DNA from: a virus
IMG/VR virus record: IMGVR_UViG_3300043426_000266
Span: 141,064-205,063 of that record
DNA length: 64,000 nucleotides
Reading direction: 5' to 3' (one strand)
The notes under the pieces were generated by a model. It did not search any database. It had not been told where the DNA came from and saw only the letters and a program-made list of their open reading frames with translations. Within the stretch, counting starts at the first letter, position 1, and each line of letters starts with the position of its first letter. The position numbers were made by a program, and so were the translations under genes. Below, piece after piece: positions 1-8,248 of the stretch.

Positions 1-175
1 GTAAACCAAAAATACTATCTATATCTAACCCAAACCGAATAAATGTTTTCAATTGACCCATGGTCAGTTTAACAGAAACCCATGTATCGTTTACGTTTTG
101 GGATATGATCGTTAAATCCTCATCAGAGAGCGCTTCTGGCGCTTCACCTAATGTACTAATCGCTGAGTCAACCAT
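1..175 (-). CDS. Partial unknown protein, N-terminal 58 residues
   Basis: An open frame reads leftward from an ATG at 175 and runs off the left edge of the window without a stop. A good Shine-Dalgarno sequence (GGAG) lies just upstream on the minus strand, inside the gap to the next gene at 185. The visible peptide begins MVDSAISTLGEAPEAL and is acidic and helical in character. It is co-directional with the two genes at 185-1908 and presumably belongs to the same operon. I recognise no family from the part visible. Confidence 0.7.
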   Translation of the reverse strand, partial: MVDSAISTLGEAPEALSDEDLTIISQNVNDTWVSVKLTMGQLKTFIRFGLDIDSIFGL

Positions 176-184
176 TTCCAACTC

Positions 185-682
185 CTAAAGTAATATTTTG
201 CTACCATTTTCTAAAAGTAGATAATCCATGTTTTCTTTTCTTAGATAATTCCCATCAACGGTACCATTACCAGCTAAGTCCCCGATATACCCAAGGGATG
301 TTGGCTTAGTTTGAATTACCCAGTTGACAATCTCTAAATCATCTTCAGTAAAGTCAAACCCATGACTATTTAGAAACTCTAAGGCAAGTTGTAAACTCAT
401 TACGGGAATTTGAAGATCGATGGGTACGATGTCTCGAATATCAATTCGATCGTACAAACAAGATCTTAGAACTTCACCAATACCAGCTTGTGGGTCATTA
501 TTTTCCCCAACAACAGAAGGATCAACTTTTAATACAATCTTACTGTTGTAGAGTGTATAATCTATCGTCTCAACCGAAACAACTTCAATACCAGGATAAC
601 TGGAACCTCTAAGATCATCTAAAGAAATGTTTTTACCTTCTACAGAAATGTAAACCCGTTTCCTTAACACCGGCATTGCCAT
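185..682 (-). CDS. Unknown phage protein, 165 aa
   Basis: The frame starts at an ATG preceded by AGGAGG on the minus strand, only 8 bases after the stop of the upstream gene (691-1908), so the two are co-transcribed. The protein looks mixed alpha/beta with no signal peptide or membrane segment. I recognise no motif. The position next to another unknown gene and a truncated third one gives no clue to function beyond a shared operon. Confidence 0.75.
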   Translation of the reverse strand: MAMPVLRKRVYISVEGKNISLDDLRGSSYPGIEVVSVETIDYTLYNSKIVLKVDPSVVGENNDPQAGIGEVLRSCLYDRIDIRDIVPIDLQIPVMSLQLALEFLNSHGFDFTEDDLEIVNWVIQTKPTSLGYIGDLAGNGTVDGNYLRKENMDYLLLENGSKILL

Positions 683-690
683 AAATCCTC

Positions 691-1908
691 CTAACCAAAG
701 TAATCCTTGGAAAACATTCTAAGAATGATGTAGAGCATCACCCCGGTTCTAATTACAGCAATCACGGAAGGGTTTGAATTTCTAATATTCTTTTTAATAA
801 ACTTTTCACCAATATCCCGCATTTTCTCAACATCGCCTTTAGCCTTAGATGCGGTGTATAATGATCTCATGTAGGTTAAAAGCTCTGGTAGGTTACTCAC
901 CTTCTTGGCAGTTTTAGGGTCAGTAACAACTTGTTCAAAACAATGACTAATGATTAGGTCCAACCACTCTTGAGTCATCTTGTTCTTTTTACTATGTTGT
1001 TGATGAAAACTAATTAAAGCAGGTGCTAATAAGTGTGGTGGTAGTGTTGGTAACATAGATGTTACTACTGTGACTAAGTCAGTTTTAATAAACTCATTTA
1101 AAGGCGAACCAACCACACCTTCCATGTAGACTCGGTAAGCGTTATATTTCTTACTCATGTCTTTAATAACAATATCGCCTTCTAAGTTACTAAAGTAAGA
1201 TTGTTTATGACGTTTCATTTCTTTTTCTTTAATACGTGCCAAAACTTCCCAAAGGTTTTTAATAATGGAACGAAGTCGTCCTTGAATATCAGTGATCATG
1301 TATTGTATATCACCATCATCATTAAACTTAGTTAATGTTTCGGAGTGAATACCAGATTCACTAATAATGTCTTCTGCTCTTTCGACCATCAACCCCATCC
1401 AGCTCCCTTCTTTACGAAGTGTATATTTCATGGATAACTCATCGTAGATCATCTGGGATAGTTCAGGATTAACCGGGTGTGGGAAAAAGTGTGTCATTAA
1501 AGAAGTAATCAGTTTGAAATTCATAACAAGAATTGCTTGATACATCCCATCCATTTTATCTTTAGCAGATAAGTTTGATGTTTTAAAACGATGAGCAAGC
1601 CATAAACAACTTAGGTTCATAACGTCAGTACCACGAACCCAATCCTCATTTACAGTCGGTAAAGATTTTACCTCATTACGAATTTCGGTTTCCTCTAAAC
1701 CTAGCAGGTCAATTAAGAACGCATGGCGATCGGAGGACTTAAATTTTACAGGATATACACCAATCGCATTACCGCCAAAAAATTGAACACTCTCCTCGGA
1801 TGAGTTTACAATTCCAACCCCATAATCCGTTAATTTTTTAACTAAACCACGGTCAAATTTAATAGTCGACCCATGACGATCAAAGATCGATTTTATACTC
1901 TGCGCCAT
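691..1908 (-). CDS. Unknown phage protein, 405 aa
   Basis: The start is supported by GAGG about 9 bases upstream of the ATG at 1908. The protein is predominantly helical and lysine-rich. It ends in a hydrophobic stretch at about residues 383-398 (VIRTGVMLYIILRMF) that could be a C-terminal membrane anchor or an amphipathic helix. No catalytic motif is visible. It is first of the three minus-strand genes at the left edge. An AT-rich block at 1950-1975 between it and the next gene could hold its promoter, but it does not match the window's other promoter element well. Confidence 0.75.
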   Translation of the reverse strand: MAQSIKSIFDRHGSTIKFDRGLVKKLTDYGVGIVNSSEESVQFFGGNAIGVYPVKFKSSDRHAFLIDLLGLEETEIRNEVKSLPTVNEDWVRGTDVMNLSCLWLAHRFKTSNLSAKDKMDGMYQAILVMNFKLITSLMTHFFPHPVNPELSQMIYDELSMKYTLRKEGSWMGLMVERAEDIISESGIHSETLTKFNDDGDIQYMITDIQGRLRSIIKNLWEVLARIKEKEMKRHKQSYFSNLEGDIVIKDMSKKYNAYRVYMEGVVGSPLNEFIKTDLVTVVTSMLPTLPPHLLAPALISFHQQHSKKNKMTQEWLDLIISHCFEQVVTDPKTAKKVSNLPELLTYMRSLYTASKAKGDVEKMRDIGEKFIKKNIRNSNPSVIAVIRTGVMLYIILRMFSKDYFG

Positions 1909-1990
1909 AATCTGAATCCTCTAAGCTCAAATGATTACAAAGTAAAAAATTACAAATATATAATATTAACTTGAATAACCCGCATAAAGA

Positions 1991-2020
1991 AAATACAAAG
2001 GGATTAATCCCTTTGTATTT
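1991..2020 (-). terminator. Palindromic terminator overlapping a stop codon
   Basis: A perfect inverted repeat (arms AAATACAAAGGGA and TCCCTTTGTATTT, loop TTAA) is followed on the minus strand by a T-rich run. The stop codon of the small gene at 2004-2189 sits in the loop, so the last codons of that gene form one arm of the hairpin. Confidence 0.7.
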
Positions 2021-2189
2021 TTACTTGTGTTGAATGTATAAGTAATGCGGCGTTAGTTTTAAGTCCTAATTTAATCATGGAGTAATTTGATTTATCACTC
2101 TTGTCTTTAGAACTCTTTTTAGTTGTACCTAACGCAGCTAAGCTACCCGCTTCCGAAAATTGATTTAACATCGCAATTTCGATTTTCAT
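2004..2189 (-). CDS. Small unknown protein, 61 aa
   Basis: A short gene with a purine-rich Shine-Dalgarno (AAGGGA) before the ATG at 2189, its own terminator overlapping the stop, and a divergent neighbour at 2277. The peptide is lysine- and serine-rich in the middle (residues 23-36, KKSSKDKSDKSNYS), suggesting a flexible basic linker. I recognise no family. The ribosome binding site and dedicated terminator are the main reasons to believe it is real. Confidence 0.55.
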   Translation of the reverse strand: MKIEIAMLNQFSEAGSLAALGTTKKSSKDKSDKSNYSMIKLGLKTNAALLIHSTQVKIQRD

Positions 2190-2204
2190 ATTCCCTTGCC
2201 CTGA

Positions 2205-2222
2205 ATATTTACATATTATTAG
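2205..2222 (+). promoter_or_regulatory. AT-rich promoter-like element before the DHFR operon
   Basis: The sequence TTTACATATTATTAG lies about 55 bases upstream of the DHFR start in an otherwise empty divergent gap. A close relative (TACACATTATTAG) precedes the beta-subunit gene at 30577, and both genes also share the same leader (AGATAACCAAAGGAGT). Function is inferred from this recurrence only. Confidence 0.4.
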
Positions 2223-2276
2223 GGTGTTTAATTTACTGAACCGTCTATTTATTTAGATAACCAAAGGAGTGACAGT

Positions 2277-3131
2277 ATGTCAATAAAACTAGCTTCAATA
2301 ATGGCGGTAGATTTAAGTGGTGGTATTGGTTACAAGGGCCAGTTACCTTGGCAAAGTAACCGAGCGGATATGCGTTGGTTTAAAGATGCAACTCTTCATC
2401 AACAGGTCATTGTAAGTCCAACTACTTATGATGGTATTCCAAACGGTTTACCAGGGCGTCATGTAATTATGGCTCGTCGTCAACACAAAGACGAAACCCG
2501 AGAAATTTATTTAGAGGACCTGACGGGTCATCCTATTGCCAAATGCTTTGATAGTATGTCTAATAAAGGGTTGGGTGATTTACCCATTGTGCTCGGTGGT
2601 AAAAAGGTTTACGAGTCATTCGAACCAGAAACAGTAACAAAGTTTATTACAATTATTCCTGGTCATCATGTTGCCGATACCAAAATGAATCTAGAAAAAC
2701 TCTTCGACCCAGAGCACTGGGAAGCAAGATTTATTGGCGGGTCTATACTTAAAGAACAATATTGTTATCTTGTTATTCTTGACCGTAAGGGTGAAAAGGA
2801 ACATCATCACGGAATGGTAGAGCAGGTGAATAATCATTTTGAACCTTATGTTAAGTTAACGCTAAAAGAAGGAATCGTTGTTAAACCAAATGCACATGGT
2901 GTCTCAAGCATTAATGAATTTATTGTAATCCCTAAACACCAAACGGGTATATTCTCTATCCGTAAATCACTTGCCATAAAAGGATTATATACCTCAGGTC
3001 AGACCTTTTCTCGCAACTGGCTAGGGTATCCACAAATCATCATCACTAATCAATCGCTTAACGAGATTGAATTACCAGCTGGTACAGAAATCGGCGAACT
3101 TGCTTTACTTAACTCCAACTACACAGGTTAA
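2277..3131 (+). CDS. Dihydrofolate reductase fused to dUTPase/dCTP-deaminase-like domain
   Basis: Residues 1 to about 170 are a dihydrofolate reductase: a GGIGYKGQLPW loop, the acidic/aromatic segment DMRWFK, GRHVIMARR for NADPH binding, and VLGGKKVYESF near the end of the domain. It would regenerate tetrahydrofolate for the thymidylate synthase encoded 1.7 kb downstream. Residues from about 183 to 284 resemble the trimeric dUTPase/dCTP-deaminase fold: the segment TGIFSIRKSLAIKGLY corresponds to the RSSLARRGL motif and the last 30 residues to the N-x-...-I-x-x-G-x-x-I-x-x-L end. The usual G-x-D-x-x-Y substrate motif is degenerate (GQTFSRNWLG), so catalysis by the second domain is uncertain. 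DHFR normally stands alone at about 160 residues, so the 284-residue length supports a fusion. The start follows AAAGGAGT. Confidence 0.85.
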   Translation: MSIKLASIMAVDLSGGIGYKGQLPWQSNRADMRWFKDATLHQQVIVSPTTYDGIPNGLPGRHVIMARRQHKDETREIYLEDLTGHPIAKCFDSMSNKGLGDLPIVLGGKKVYESFEPETVTKFITIIPGHHVADTKMNLEKLFDPEHWEARFIGGSILKEQYCYLVILDRKGEKEHHHGMVEQVNNHFEPYVKLTLKEGIVVKPNAHGVSSINEFIVIPKHQTGIFSIRKSLAIKGLYTSGQTFSRNWLGYPQIIITNQSLNEIELPAGTEIGELALLNSNYTG

Positions 3132-3137
3132 ATCAAC

Positions 3138-3995
3138 ATGTCAACTTTAAATATTCAAATGTTAAACACCCTTCGAGTTATCGCAGAAGGGGAAACTATG
3201 GAAGAAGATAAGAGTTTATTACCAACCGACCTTTTCGATTTTCCAGAAACTTTCAACGACGTAGTTTCCGATATGTTGCAAGGTTCAGCAACCCCAGAGG
3301 AAATCCGTGATTTAATTAAATATGCAGTTATTATTGATACGAATATTCGTTATCGTTATAACCCGGAAGAAGTCGCAAAATTAGAGAATGAGTCAGGCAT
3401 CAATCCATCCGAATTTGCCAAGGTTTATGATTTGATTGATTCAAATTTTAAAGTCTCGGAAGGTCAGGCAGTTGCCGGGATTTTAGAAGGAACCTCTTCT
3501 TACATCTTGTGTGGTTTAGCGGGCGTAATTCGTCGCAATTATTCCGAACTGTACGACGATGGTTCTACCACGGCTTTCTATAATCTAATTGCGTTACATG
3601 CTAATCTCTCAGCATCTAACCCAAGTTCAACTGAATGCTGGTGGTTAGAAACACTATTCACAATGTATGGAAACGACGAATCAATTGAAAGCATAGAAGA
3701 CACTTTCTTTACTGACGAAGAAACAGTGAATCATGCAATTGAATTATGGTACATCTCATTCGTACAACCGCTTCAAAATTTCTGGGACAATATCGCCAAC
3801 GTTACAAACGAATATAACCCAAGTCATTTGGTTTCATTCCTATATTCGGATGTAGAAAATACACTTGCGGACTTGTATGAGGTTGGGTTACCTAAAGCCG
3901 AATCAGGTTATATTTCTCCGATCTCATCGATTAGTGTTAGTAAATCTGTAACCAATGTTGAACAGATGATGTTTGCGTTACTCACCAGTGAGTAA
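3138..3995 (+). CDS. Unknown phage protein, 285 aa
   Basis: Starts 6 bases after the DHFR fusion gene, so it is translated from the same message, although its Shine-Dalgarno is weak. The protein is acidic and helical, with a predicted soluble character and no recognisable catalytic motif. A strong terminator follows at 4004. The association with folate and thymidylate genes is only positional. Confidence 0.75.
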   Translation: MSTLNIQMLNTLRVIAEGETMEEDKSLLPTDLFDFPETFNDVVSDMLQGSATPEEIRDLIKYAVIIDTNIRYRYNPEEVAKLENESGINPSEFAKVYDLIDSNFKVSEGQAVAGILEGTSSYILCGLAGVIRRNYSELYDDGSTTAFYNLIALHANLSASNPSSTECWWLETLFTMYGNDESIESIEDTFFTDEETVNHAIELWYISFVQPLQNFWDNIANVTNEYNPSHLVSFLYSDVENTLADLYEVGLPKAESGYISPISSISVSKSVTNVEQMMFALLTSE

Positions 3996-4003
3996 GCGAC
4001 CTA

Positions 4004-4034
4004 AATAAGAAGGGGTAACCCCTTCTTATTTTTT
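4004..4034 (+). terminator. Rho-independent terminator
   Basis: Inverted repeat with arms AATAAGAAGGGG and CCCCTTCTTATT followed by a run of seven T. It closes the DHFR operon nine bases after the stop of the 3138-3995 gene. Confidence 0.85.
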
Positions 4035-4077
4035 TAGGATTTTTATGAGTTTCCCCATTCTATAGTGAGAAAATAAA

Positions 4078-4881
4078 ATGAGTGCAGATGCTGCTACGAA
4101 GATTGATATTGCGCCATTAACAATTGTTGTTTCAGAAGCGCTCGACCCTCGTGTACGTCGTAAGTTAGAGGCAGAACAACAGGCAGATGTAAAGACCTAT
4201 AAAGAATTAACCCGTTCTTTAGAAACTCAAGAAGATTTAAATAAAATCAGACAAGAAGTGGAGGATCAAGGAGATGAAGCAGACCCATTCAAAACTCCAG
4301 AACCAACGGAATCAGAGCCAGCAGAAGCAGAAGCCCAACCCCAACAGCCGACCCCTGCTGAAAACCCAACGCCTGCTGCGGAACAAACTGCTGAACCTGC
4401 AACAACGCCGGCTACTACAGAAGTGCCAGCCGACACAGCAGCTCCAGCGGAGACTCCAGCGGCTACTGGACAAGATCAAGGTGCTGATGAGGATCTTAGT
4501 TCAGCGTTTGAAGGATTTGGCGTAAATTTACCGCGCAATCTTCTTCGTAAAATTGTAAAAGATTACATTAAGATGGAATCAAGTGACATTGACTCGATCG
4601 GTGAATTGGAGCACATTAAGTCATTTGTTTACATCGACTTAAGTCAGAATAAAGTAGATGGTGATACGCTTGAATCAGTTCAAACACTACGTGATCCAGA
4701 AAACACAATTGTGGTTATCAATGAAGAATCGATCCCTGATGCTGATACCACAATTCGTGCCCGCCGTATCGCAGAACAATTGTCTAACCGTGGTGTGAAA
4801 ATCTTCTATGATTTAGAAGAAGCAACAAACTATTTAAATGAACTTTACGATATCGTCTCTGGACGTAAAAAGGATGCTTAA
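4078..4881 (+). CDS. Unknown protein with long Pro/Ala/Glu/Thr-rich linker, 267 aa
   Basis: Three parts are visible. A charged helical N-terminus covers about 1-70. A low-complexity stretch rich in P, A, E, T and Q at about 75-140 must be an extended disordered linker. A compact C-terminal domain at about 150-267 has alternating helices and strands (SFVYIDLSQNKV, NTIVVINEE, GVKIFYDLEEA), a pattern reminiscent of small Rossmann-like folds. No catalytic residues are recognisable. Its stop overlaps the start of the thymidylate synthase gene (TAATG), so the two are translationally coupled. Confidence 0.75.
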   Translation: MSADAATKIDIAPLTIVVSEALDPRVRRKLEAEQQADVKTYKELTRSLETQEDLNKIRQEVEDQGDEADPFKTPEPTESEPAEAEAQPQQPTPAENPTPAAEQTAEPATTPATTEVPADTAAPAETPAATGQDQGADEDLSSAFEGFGVNLPRNLLRKIVKDYIKMESSDIDSIGELEHIKSFVYIDLSQNKVDGDTLESVQTLRDPENTIVVINEESIPDADTTIRARRIAEQLSNRGVKIFYDLEEATNYLNELYDIVSGRKKDA

Positions 4882-6032
4882 TGATAAACTATAAAAGTTT
4901 AGTTGCCGATGTTTTAAATAACGGCAAAATGGTAAACACAGGCAAAGGTAGAACAAAACGTTTAATAGGTGCAATGGTTCGCTATGATATCGGTAATAAA
5001 CTTCCCGTTGTTACCGGTAAAAAAACAAACATCAATTGGGCTTTGATTGAAACCGCAATGTTTCTTAAAGGTGAGCACCATACTGATTTCTTAAAACAAT
5101 ATGGCGCGGAAAAGATTTGGGAAAAACAAGCTTTAAGTGAAGACTTTAAAGTTAAACATCCGATTCCACCCGCTGATGTTATTGCTAAACTGGTTGAATT
5201 AAAAGGTATAACTACCGAAGAAGCTGCCGCTGAGTTTGAAGGTTTAGCTATTGCGTACCAAGAACAACTTGTGAATATCGGCAAAGAATTTCAAGCAAAG
5301 GAAGGTGAAGAAGTTAATGAAGCTGGTTATAAAGAAGCAATTGAAAAACACACAATTGCTTTTGAAACCACTTTAACGGATCTAGGTCTTGAGATTTATT
5401 CAGAAAAGGTCATTTACTCAAAAGGTGAAATGGGTCCTACCTATGGCGCACAATGGGTGAAATGGTTGGGTGTAAATCCAACTGATAATCGTCTAGTGTA
5501 TATTGACCAAATCAAAGAAATTCTTTGGAAATTGGAAAACATCCCAGACTCTCGTCAGATTATTTTATCAGCCTGGAATCCTGCGGTAATTGCTCGAGAA
5601 ACAATTCCGTATGATGCTAAAATTAAAGCGGGTTACATGGGGCAGCCACCATGCCATCTTGTAACTCAATTCTTAGCAGATTTGAATGAAGATGGTACTC
5701 GTACATTAAACGCGGTATTATTTATTCGCTCGAATGACTTAGCTTTAGGCCACCCATTCAATATCATTGGTTACGCGGCGATCCTTCACCTTATTGCTGC
5801 TAAGTTTAACTGGAAGGTAGGTGAGTTGGTTGTTCAAATTGGTGATGCTCATATCTATGAAAATCATCTAGAGGGAATGAAGACTTATCTTTATGATCGT
5901 CCGATTCATGAAACCCCGACATTCAAACTCGCAGAAGGAGTAACGATTGATAACTTCACAGTTGAAGATCTCTTAACTGCGGTTGGTGAATACAAACACG
6001 AGGCGTACATGCCTTTTGAAATTAACGTTTAA
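4881..6032 (+). CDS. thyA: Thymidylate synthase with an internal insertion
   Basis: Converts dUMP to dTMP using methylene-tetrahydrofolate. The catalytic cysteine is in GQPPCH (Cys258). Other family signatures are PVVTGKK near residue 42, GPTYGAQWVKWLG, DSRQIILSAWNP, DLALGHPFNIIGY and GDAHIYENH. At 383 residues it is about 120 longer than the usual 264. Most of the extra length is a Glu/Lys/Ala-rich helical insertion at about residues 83-180, between the first helices and the GPTYG motif. The usual N-terminal D-R-T-G phosphate-binding loop appears altered to TGKGRTKRLIG. It overlaps its upstream neighbour by one base (TAATG) and probably works with the DHFR gene upstream. Confidence 0.93.
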   Translation: MINYKSLVADVLNNGKMVNTGKGRTKRLIGAMVRYDIGNKLPVVTGKKTNINWALIETAMFLKGEHHTDFLKQYGAEKIWEKQALSEDFKVKHPIPPADVIAKLVELKGITTEEAAAEFEGLAIAYQEQLVNIGKEFQAKEGEEVNEAGYKEAIEKHTIAFETTLTDLGLEIYSEKVIYSKGEMGPTYGAQWVKWLGVNPTDNRLVYIDQIKEILWKLENIPDSRQIILSAWNPAVIARETIPYDAKIKAGYMGQPPCHLVTQFLADLNEDGTRTLNAVLFIRSNDLALGHPFNIIGYAAILHLIAAKFNWKVGELVVQIGDAHIYENHLEGMKTYLYDRPIHETPTFKLAEGVTIDNFTVEDLLTAVGEYKHEAYMPFEINV

Positions 6033-6044
6033 TAGGTTAACAAG

Positions 6045-6806
6045 ATGGACTTAAAATTAGCACAACGAATCGTCGCAGGTACCGCTGCATTCTTTGATAG
6101 CCGACTACATGCTCGTGTTGATGTAGTTACTCAGTGTGATGGTGAAAAAGCAGTTTATGTGGATTCACTTGGTGTTTCGACAATTCCTGACCCAACCTCA
6201 GTTGGCCATAACCTTTACAAGTTTATCCCAAAAAGTAAAAGTTTCGTTCAAGAACTTCATTTCCAATCTGGTTCGCCATCCAATGGGGTGAATGGATTAA
6301 CGAACGAGTCAGCCTTGGCGGCAGTTTTACACCGTATCACCAAACAGAACGAGACCTTTCCTTCTGCATATAACCAATTAACAATTCTTTGTCTACAAAC
6401 TGCAATTGCGGCTTTGCAGATGCGAATTAAAGATCGTAAAGATTTTGGTATTTATGATACTGATCAAGTTGAGCCAAACGCAGAAACAGAAATGGAAGTT
6501 TCAAAGGCACTCTCAATCATAAACAGTATTGGCCTTCTTGGTGATTTGATTATCAAGTTCGATCGTTCGTATGCTTTATCAGCCCCTGGTGCGGTTCATA
6601 AGCAGATTGAACGTTTACTTGCGTTTGTTAAACCAGAAGAAGAAGTTAACGTGGTTACAGCAACAACAATGATGGGTACTGTGGTGCAGATGTCTGGCAT
6701 TCTTACCTTTTGGCGTGGTCTAGCTGCCAGCATCAATCAGGTTTATAAGGAGAATGTTGATGTCTCAAAACCAGCCGAAAATAATTCAGCTAACGACTCC
6801 GCTTGA
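6045..6806 (+). CDS. Unknown phage protein, 253 aa
   Basis: Follows thymidylate synthase by 12 bases and its 3' end overlaps the next gene by 47 bases. The protein has several moderately hydrophobic helices (for example LTILCLQTAIAALQMRI at about residues 120-136 and MGTVVQMSGILTFWRGLAA near 209-227) but no clear signal peptide. I recognise no family. Structural or metabolic roles are both possible. Confidence 0.75.
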   Translation: MDLKLAQRIVAGTAAFFDSRLHARVDVVTQCDGEKAVYVDSLGVSTIPDPTSVGHNLYKFIPKSKSFVQELHFQSGSPSNGVNGLTNESALAAVLHRITKQNETFPSAYNQLTILCLQTAIAALQMRIKDRKDFGIYDTDQVEPNAETEMEVSKALSIINSIGLLGDLIIKFDRSYALSAPGAVHKQIERLLAFVKPEEEVNVVTATTMMGTVVQMSGILTFWRGLAASINQVYKENVDVSKPAENNSANDSA

Positions 6807-7272
6807 GCGTTTTCAAAAGTTTGATGCAGCAGTTGATTCAGTTCTTTTGTCACTAGACAAGGTCGGTGAACTTTATACCGACCTTGGGTTTAGAGAAGAC
6901 GACCTTGTAGGTTTATCTGTTCACAAAAAAGAACAGTTTAAAGAGGAATTGATTCAGCATGGCCAACTTTGTCTCGCTCTACTCCACCATCCAATGATTG
7001 AGGTTTTAAAACAAGCCAGAGAAAAAGCCAGAAGACCAGGTGATAACTTAGAGCTTTATAAAACCCCAACTGGTGTATGGCAACATTACAAAGGCAACTA
7101 TTATGAAATGATCGGTGCTTGTAAGTCGACTGATCATCATTGTAATGCCGTAATGTATCAAGAACATGGGAAGCCGGATGGTGATATTTACACAATCACC
7201 TTGTTTAATTTCTACACCAAGAAAGAAGTAAAAGGTCAATATGTTTCTCGTTTTGTAAAAATACGAGAATAA
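6760..7272 (+). CDS. DUF1653-domain protein, 170 aa
   Basis: The last ~70 residues match the DUF1653 pattern: WQHYKGNYYEMIGAC, then an acid/aromatic middle (VMYQEHG), and ending in VSRFVKI. This domain is small, mostly beta, and of unknown biochemical function, widespread in bacteria and phages. The N-terminal ~95 residues are helical and phage-specific. I chose the ATG at 6760 over the one at 6754 because AAGGAG ends 7 bases before it. The gene overlaps its upstream neighbour by 47 bases and ends at a bidirectional terminator. Confidence 0.8.
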   Translation: MSQNQPKIIQLTTPLERFQKFDAAVDSVLLSLDKVGELYTDLGFREDDLVGLSVHKKEQFKEELIQHGQLCLALLHHPMIEVLKQAREKARRPGDNLELYKTPTGVWQHYKGNYYEMIGACKSTDHHCNAVMYQEHGKPDGDIYTITLFNFYTKKEVKGQYVSRFVKIRE

Positions 7273-7274
7273 CT

Positions 7275-7300
7275 TAAACCCTCCCGGTCGGGAGGGTTTA
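7275..7300. terminator. Bidirectional terminator between convergent genes
   Basis: Perfect GC-rich hairpin with arms TAAACCCTCCC and GGGAGGGTTTA, loop GGTC, with T-rich flanks on both sides. It lies between the plus gene ending at 7272 and the minus gene ending at 7313, so it can serve both. Confidence 0.85.
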
Positions 7301-7312
7301 TTTATGCAGCAT

Positions 7313-8113
7313 TTACATCTTTCCAATTAAAGCCCGAAGATGTCTTTCTTTAGATTTCGGATCAGCCATAATACTGATCTTCTTCCAACGTTCAGTAAAG
7401 AACTCTTCATACTGTTCCATCGCATCAGAGTAGTTATCAACAATCTCAGCAAATTTACCAAGTTCTTGACCACCATCAAGTTGAGCTCGATCAATCGTTA
7501 CACTAAGCTCTGTCCAGATATGTGCTTTACAGGCTAACTCACAGAGCTTAGCAAATGCAATCCAGGCTGGCTTTGGTAAGTTGTTGAAATTCTCATCCGC
7601 AGACAAATAACAGTTTACAAATAAATTAAAACTGCTGAATAAAATATCTGTCACATAGATGACATTATTATCAAGCAACTCAACAAACGGTGTTCCAGTA
7701 ATTGGTGTCGGCATCACGGAGTCCAATACCTTCTTAGCCCCACTCAACGCAGCATTTGAGTTTAAAGAAGCATAAGTGCTCAAACCACCTGTGTTACCTT
7801 GCCCAAGTTCTACCGAGGTTACACGCGTAATTACGCGCCCCTGCGTCGCACTCATTGGAACACGAATCAAATACTCTCCATTCCCTTGATTGCTTAACCA
7901 GGAAGATTTGATAGGGAGCTGGATAAAGGTAGAACCAAGTAATTCAATATCAGCGGCAACTCGGTTGTCGATAATATGTTCTCTAATAAAAGAATCAATA
8001 GATCGAGATTCTCTATATCGATGACGTCCAGAACTAATAAAGGTCTTTTCTAAAATTTGTCTAGGGATTGCAAATTTAATCTTATTAATTGCGTATGCAA
8101 TAGGGTTTTCCAT
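7313..8113 (-). CDS. Unknown phage protein, 266 aa
   Basis: A single-gene minus-strand unit between a bidirectional terminator and a divergent promoter region. The ATG at 8113 follows TAGGAG. The protein has an N-terminal basic section, a central beta-rich part and a helical C-terminus ending in charged residues. No motif is recognised. Minus-strand genes in this window that can be interpreted are virion RNA polymerase, DNA polymerase or baseplate-like genes, so a virion role is possible but not shown. Confidence 0.75.
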   Translation of the reverse strand: MENPIAYAINKIKFAIPRQILEKTFISSGRHRYRESRSIDSFIREHIIDNRVAADIELLGSTFIQLPIKSSWLSNQGNGEYLIRVPMSATQGRVITRVTSVELGQGNTGGLSTYASLNSNAALSGAKKVLDSVMPTPITGTPFVELLDNNVIYVTDILFSSFNLFVNCYLSADENFNNLPKPAWIAFAKLCELACKAHIWTELSVTIDRAQLDGGQELGKFAEIVDNYSDAMEQYEEFFTERWKKISIMADPKSKERHLRALIGKM

Positions 8114-8198
8114 CGAGTTTAACTCCTATGTATTCAGATGATTATTTAGATATAAACTAGATAGGATAATCATTTGAAGCCTGTAATCTAACGAATTT

Positions 8199-8215
8199 AA
8201 GATATATATTATACA
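8199..8215 (+). promoter_or_regulatory. AT-rich phage promoter-like element
   Basis: AAGATATATATTATACA closely matches elements before 16970, 25416 and 45801 (core ATATATTATTTAC). It sits 33 bases upstream of the start at 8249 and is the only candidate to drive the operon 8249-13011. It resembles the TATATTAC early-promoter element described for phiKZ. Assignment to a particular phage polymerase is inference. Confidence 0.55.
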
Positions 8216-8248
8216 AATGAGATGGTTAAGATAACCAAAGGAGTTGTT

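Noticed and set aside
1950-1975. AT-rich block as a promoter or origin
   Set aside because: It does not match the recurring promoter element closely enough, and composition alone is not evidence.
4063-4074. CTCACTATAGAA on the minus strand, resembling the core of a T7 promoter
   Set aside because: Only the CTCACTATAG core matches; the upstream TAATACGA part is missing, and this phage type uses multisubunit polymerases. Taken as chance.
4274-4525. 83-residue Gln/Lys-rich open frame inside the 4078-4881 gene
   Set aside because: Out-of-frame shadow of the low-complexity Pro/Ala-rich region; no ribosome site.
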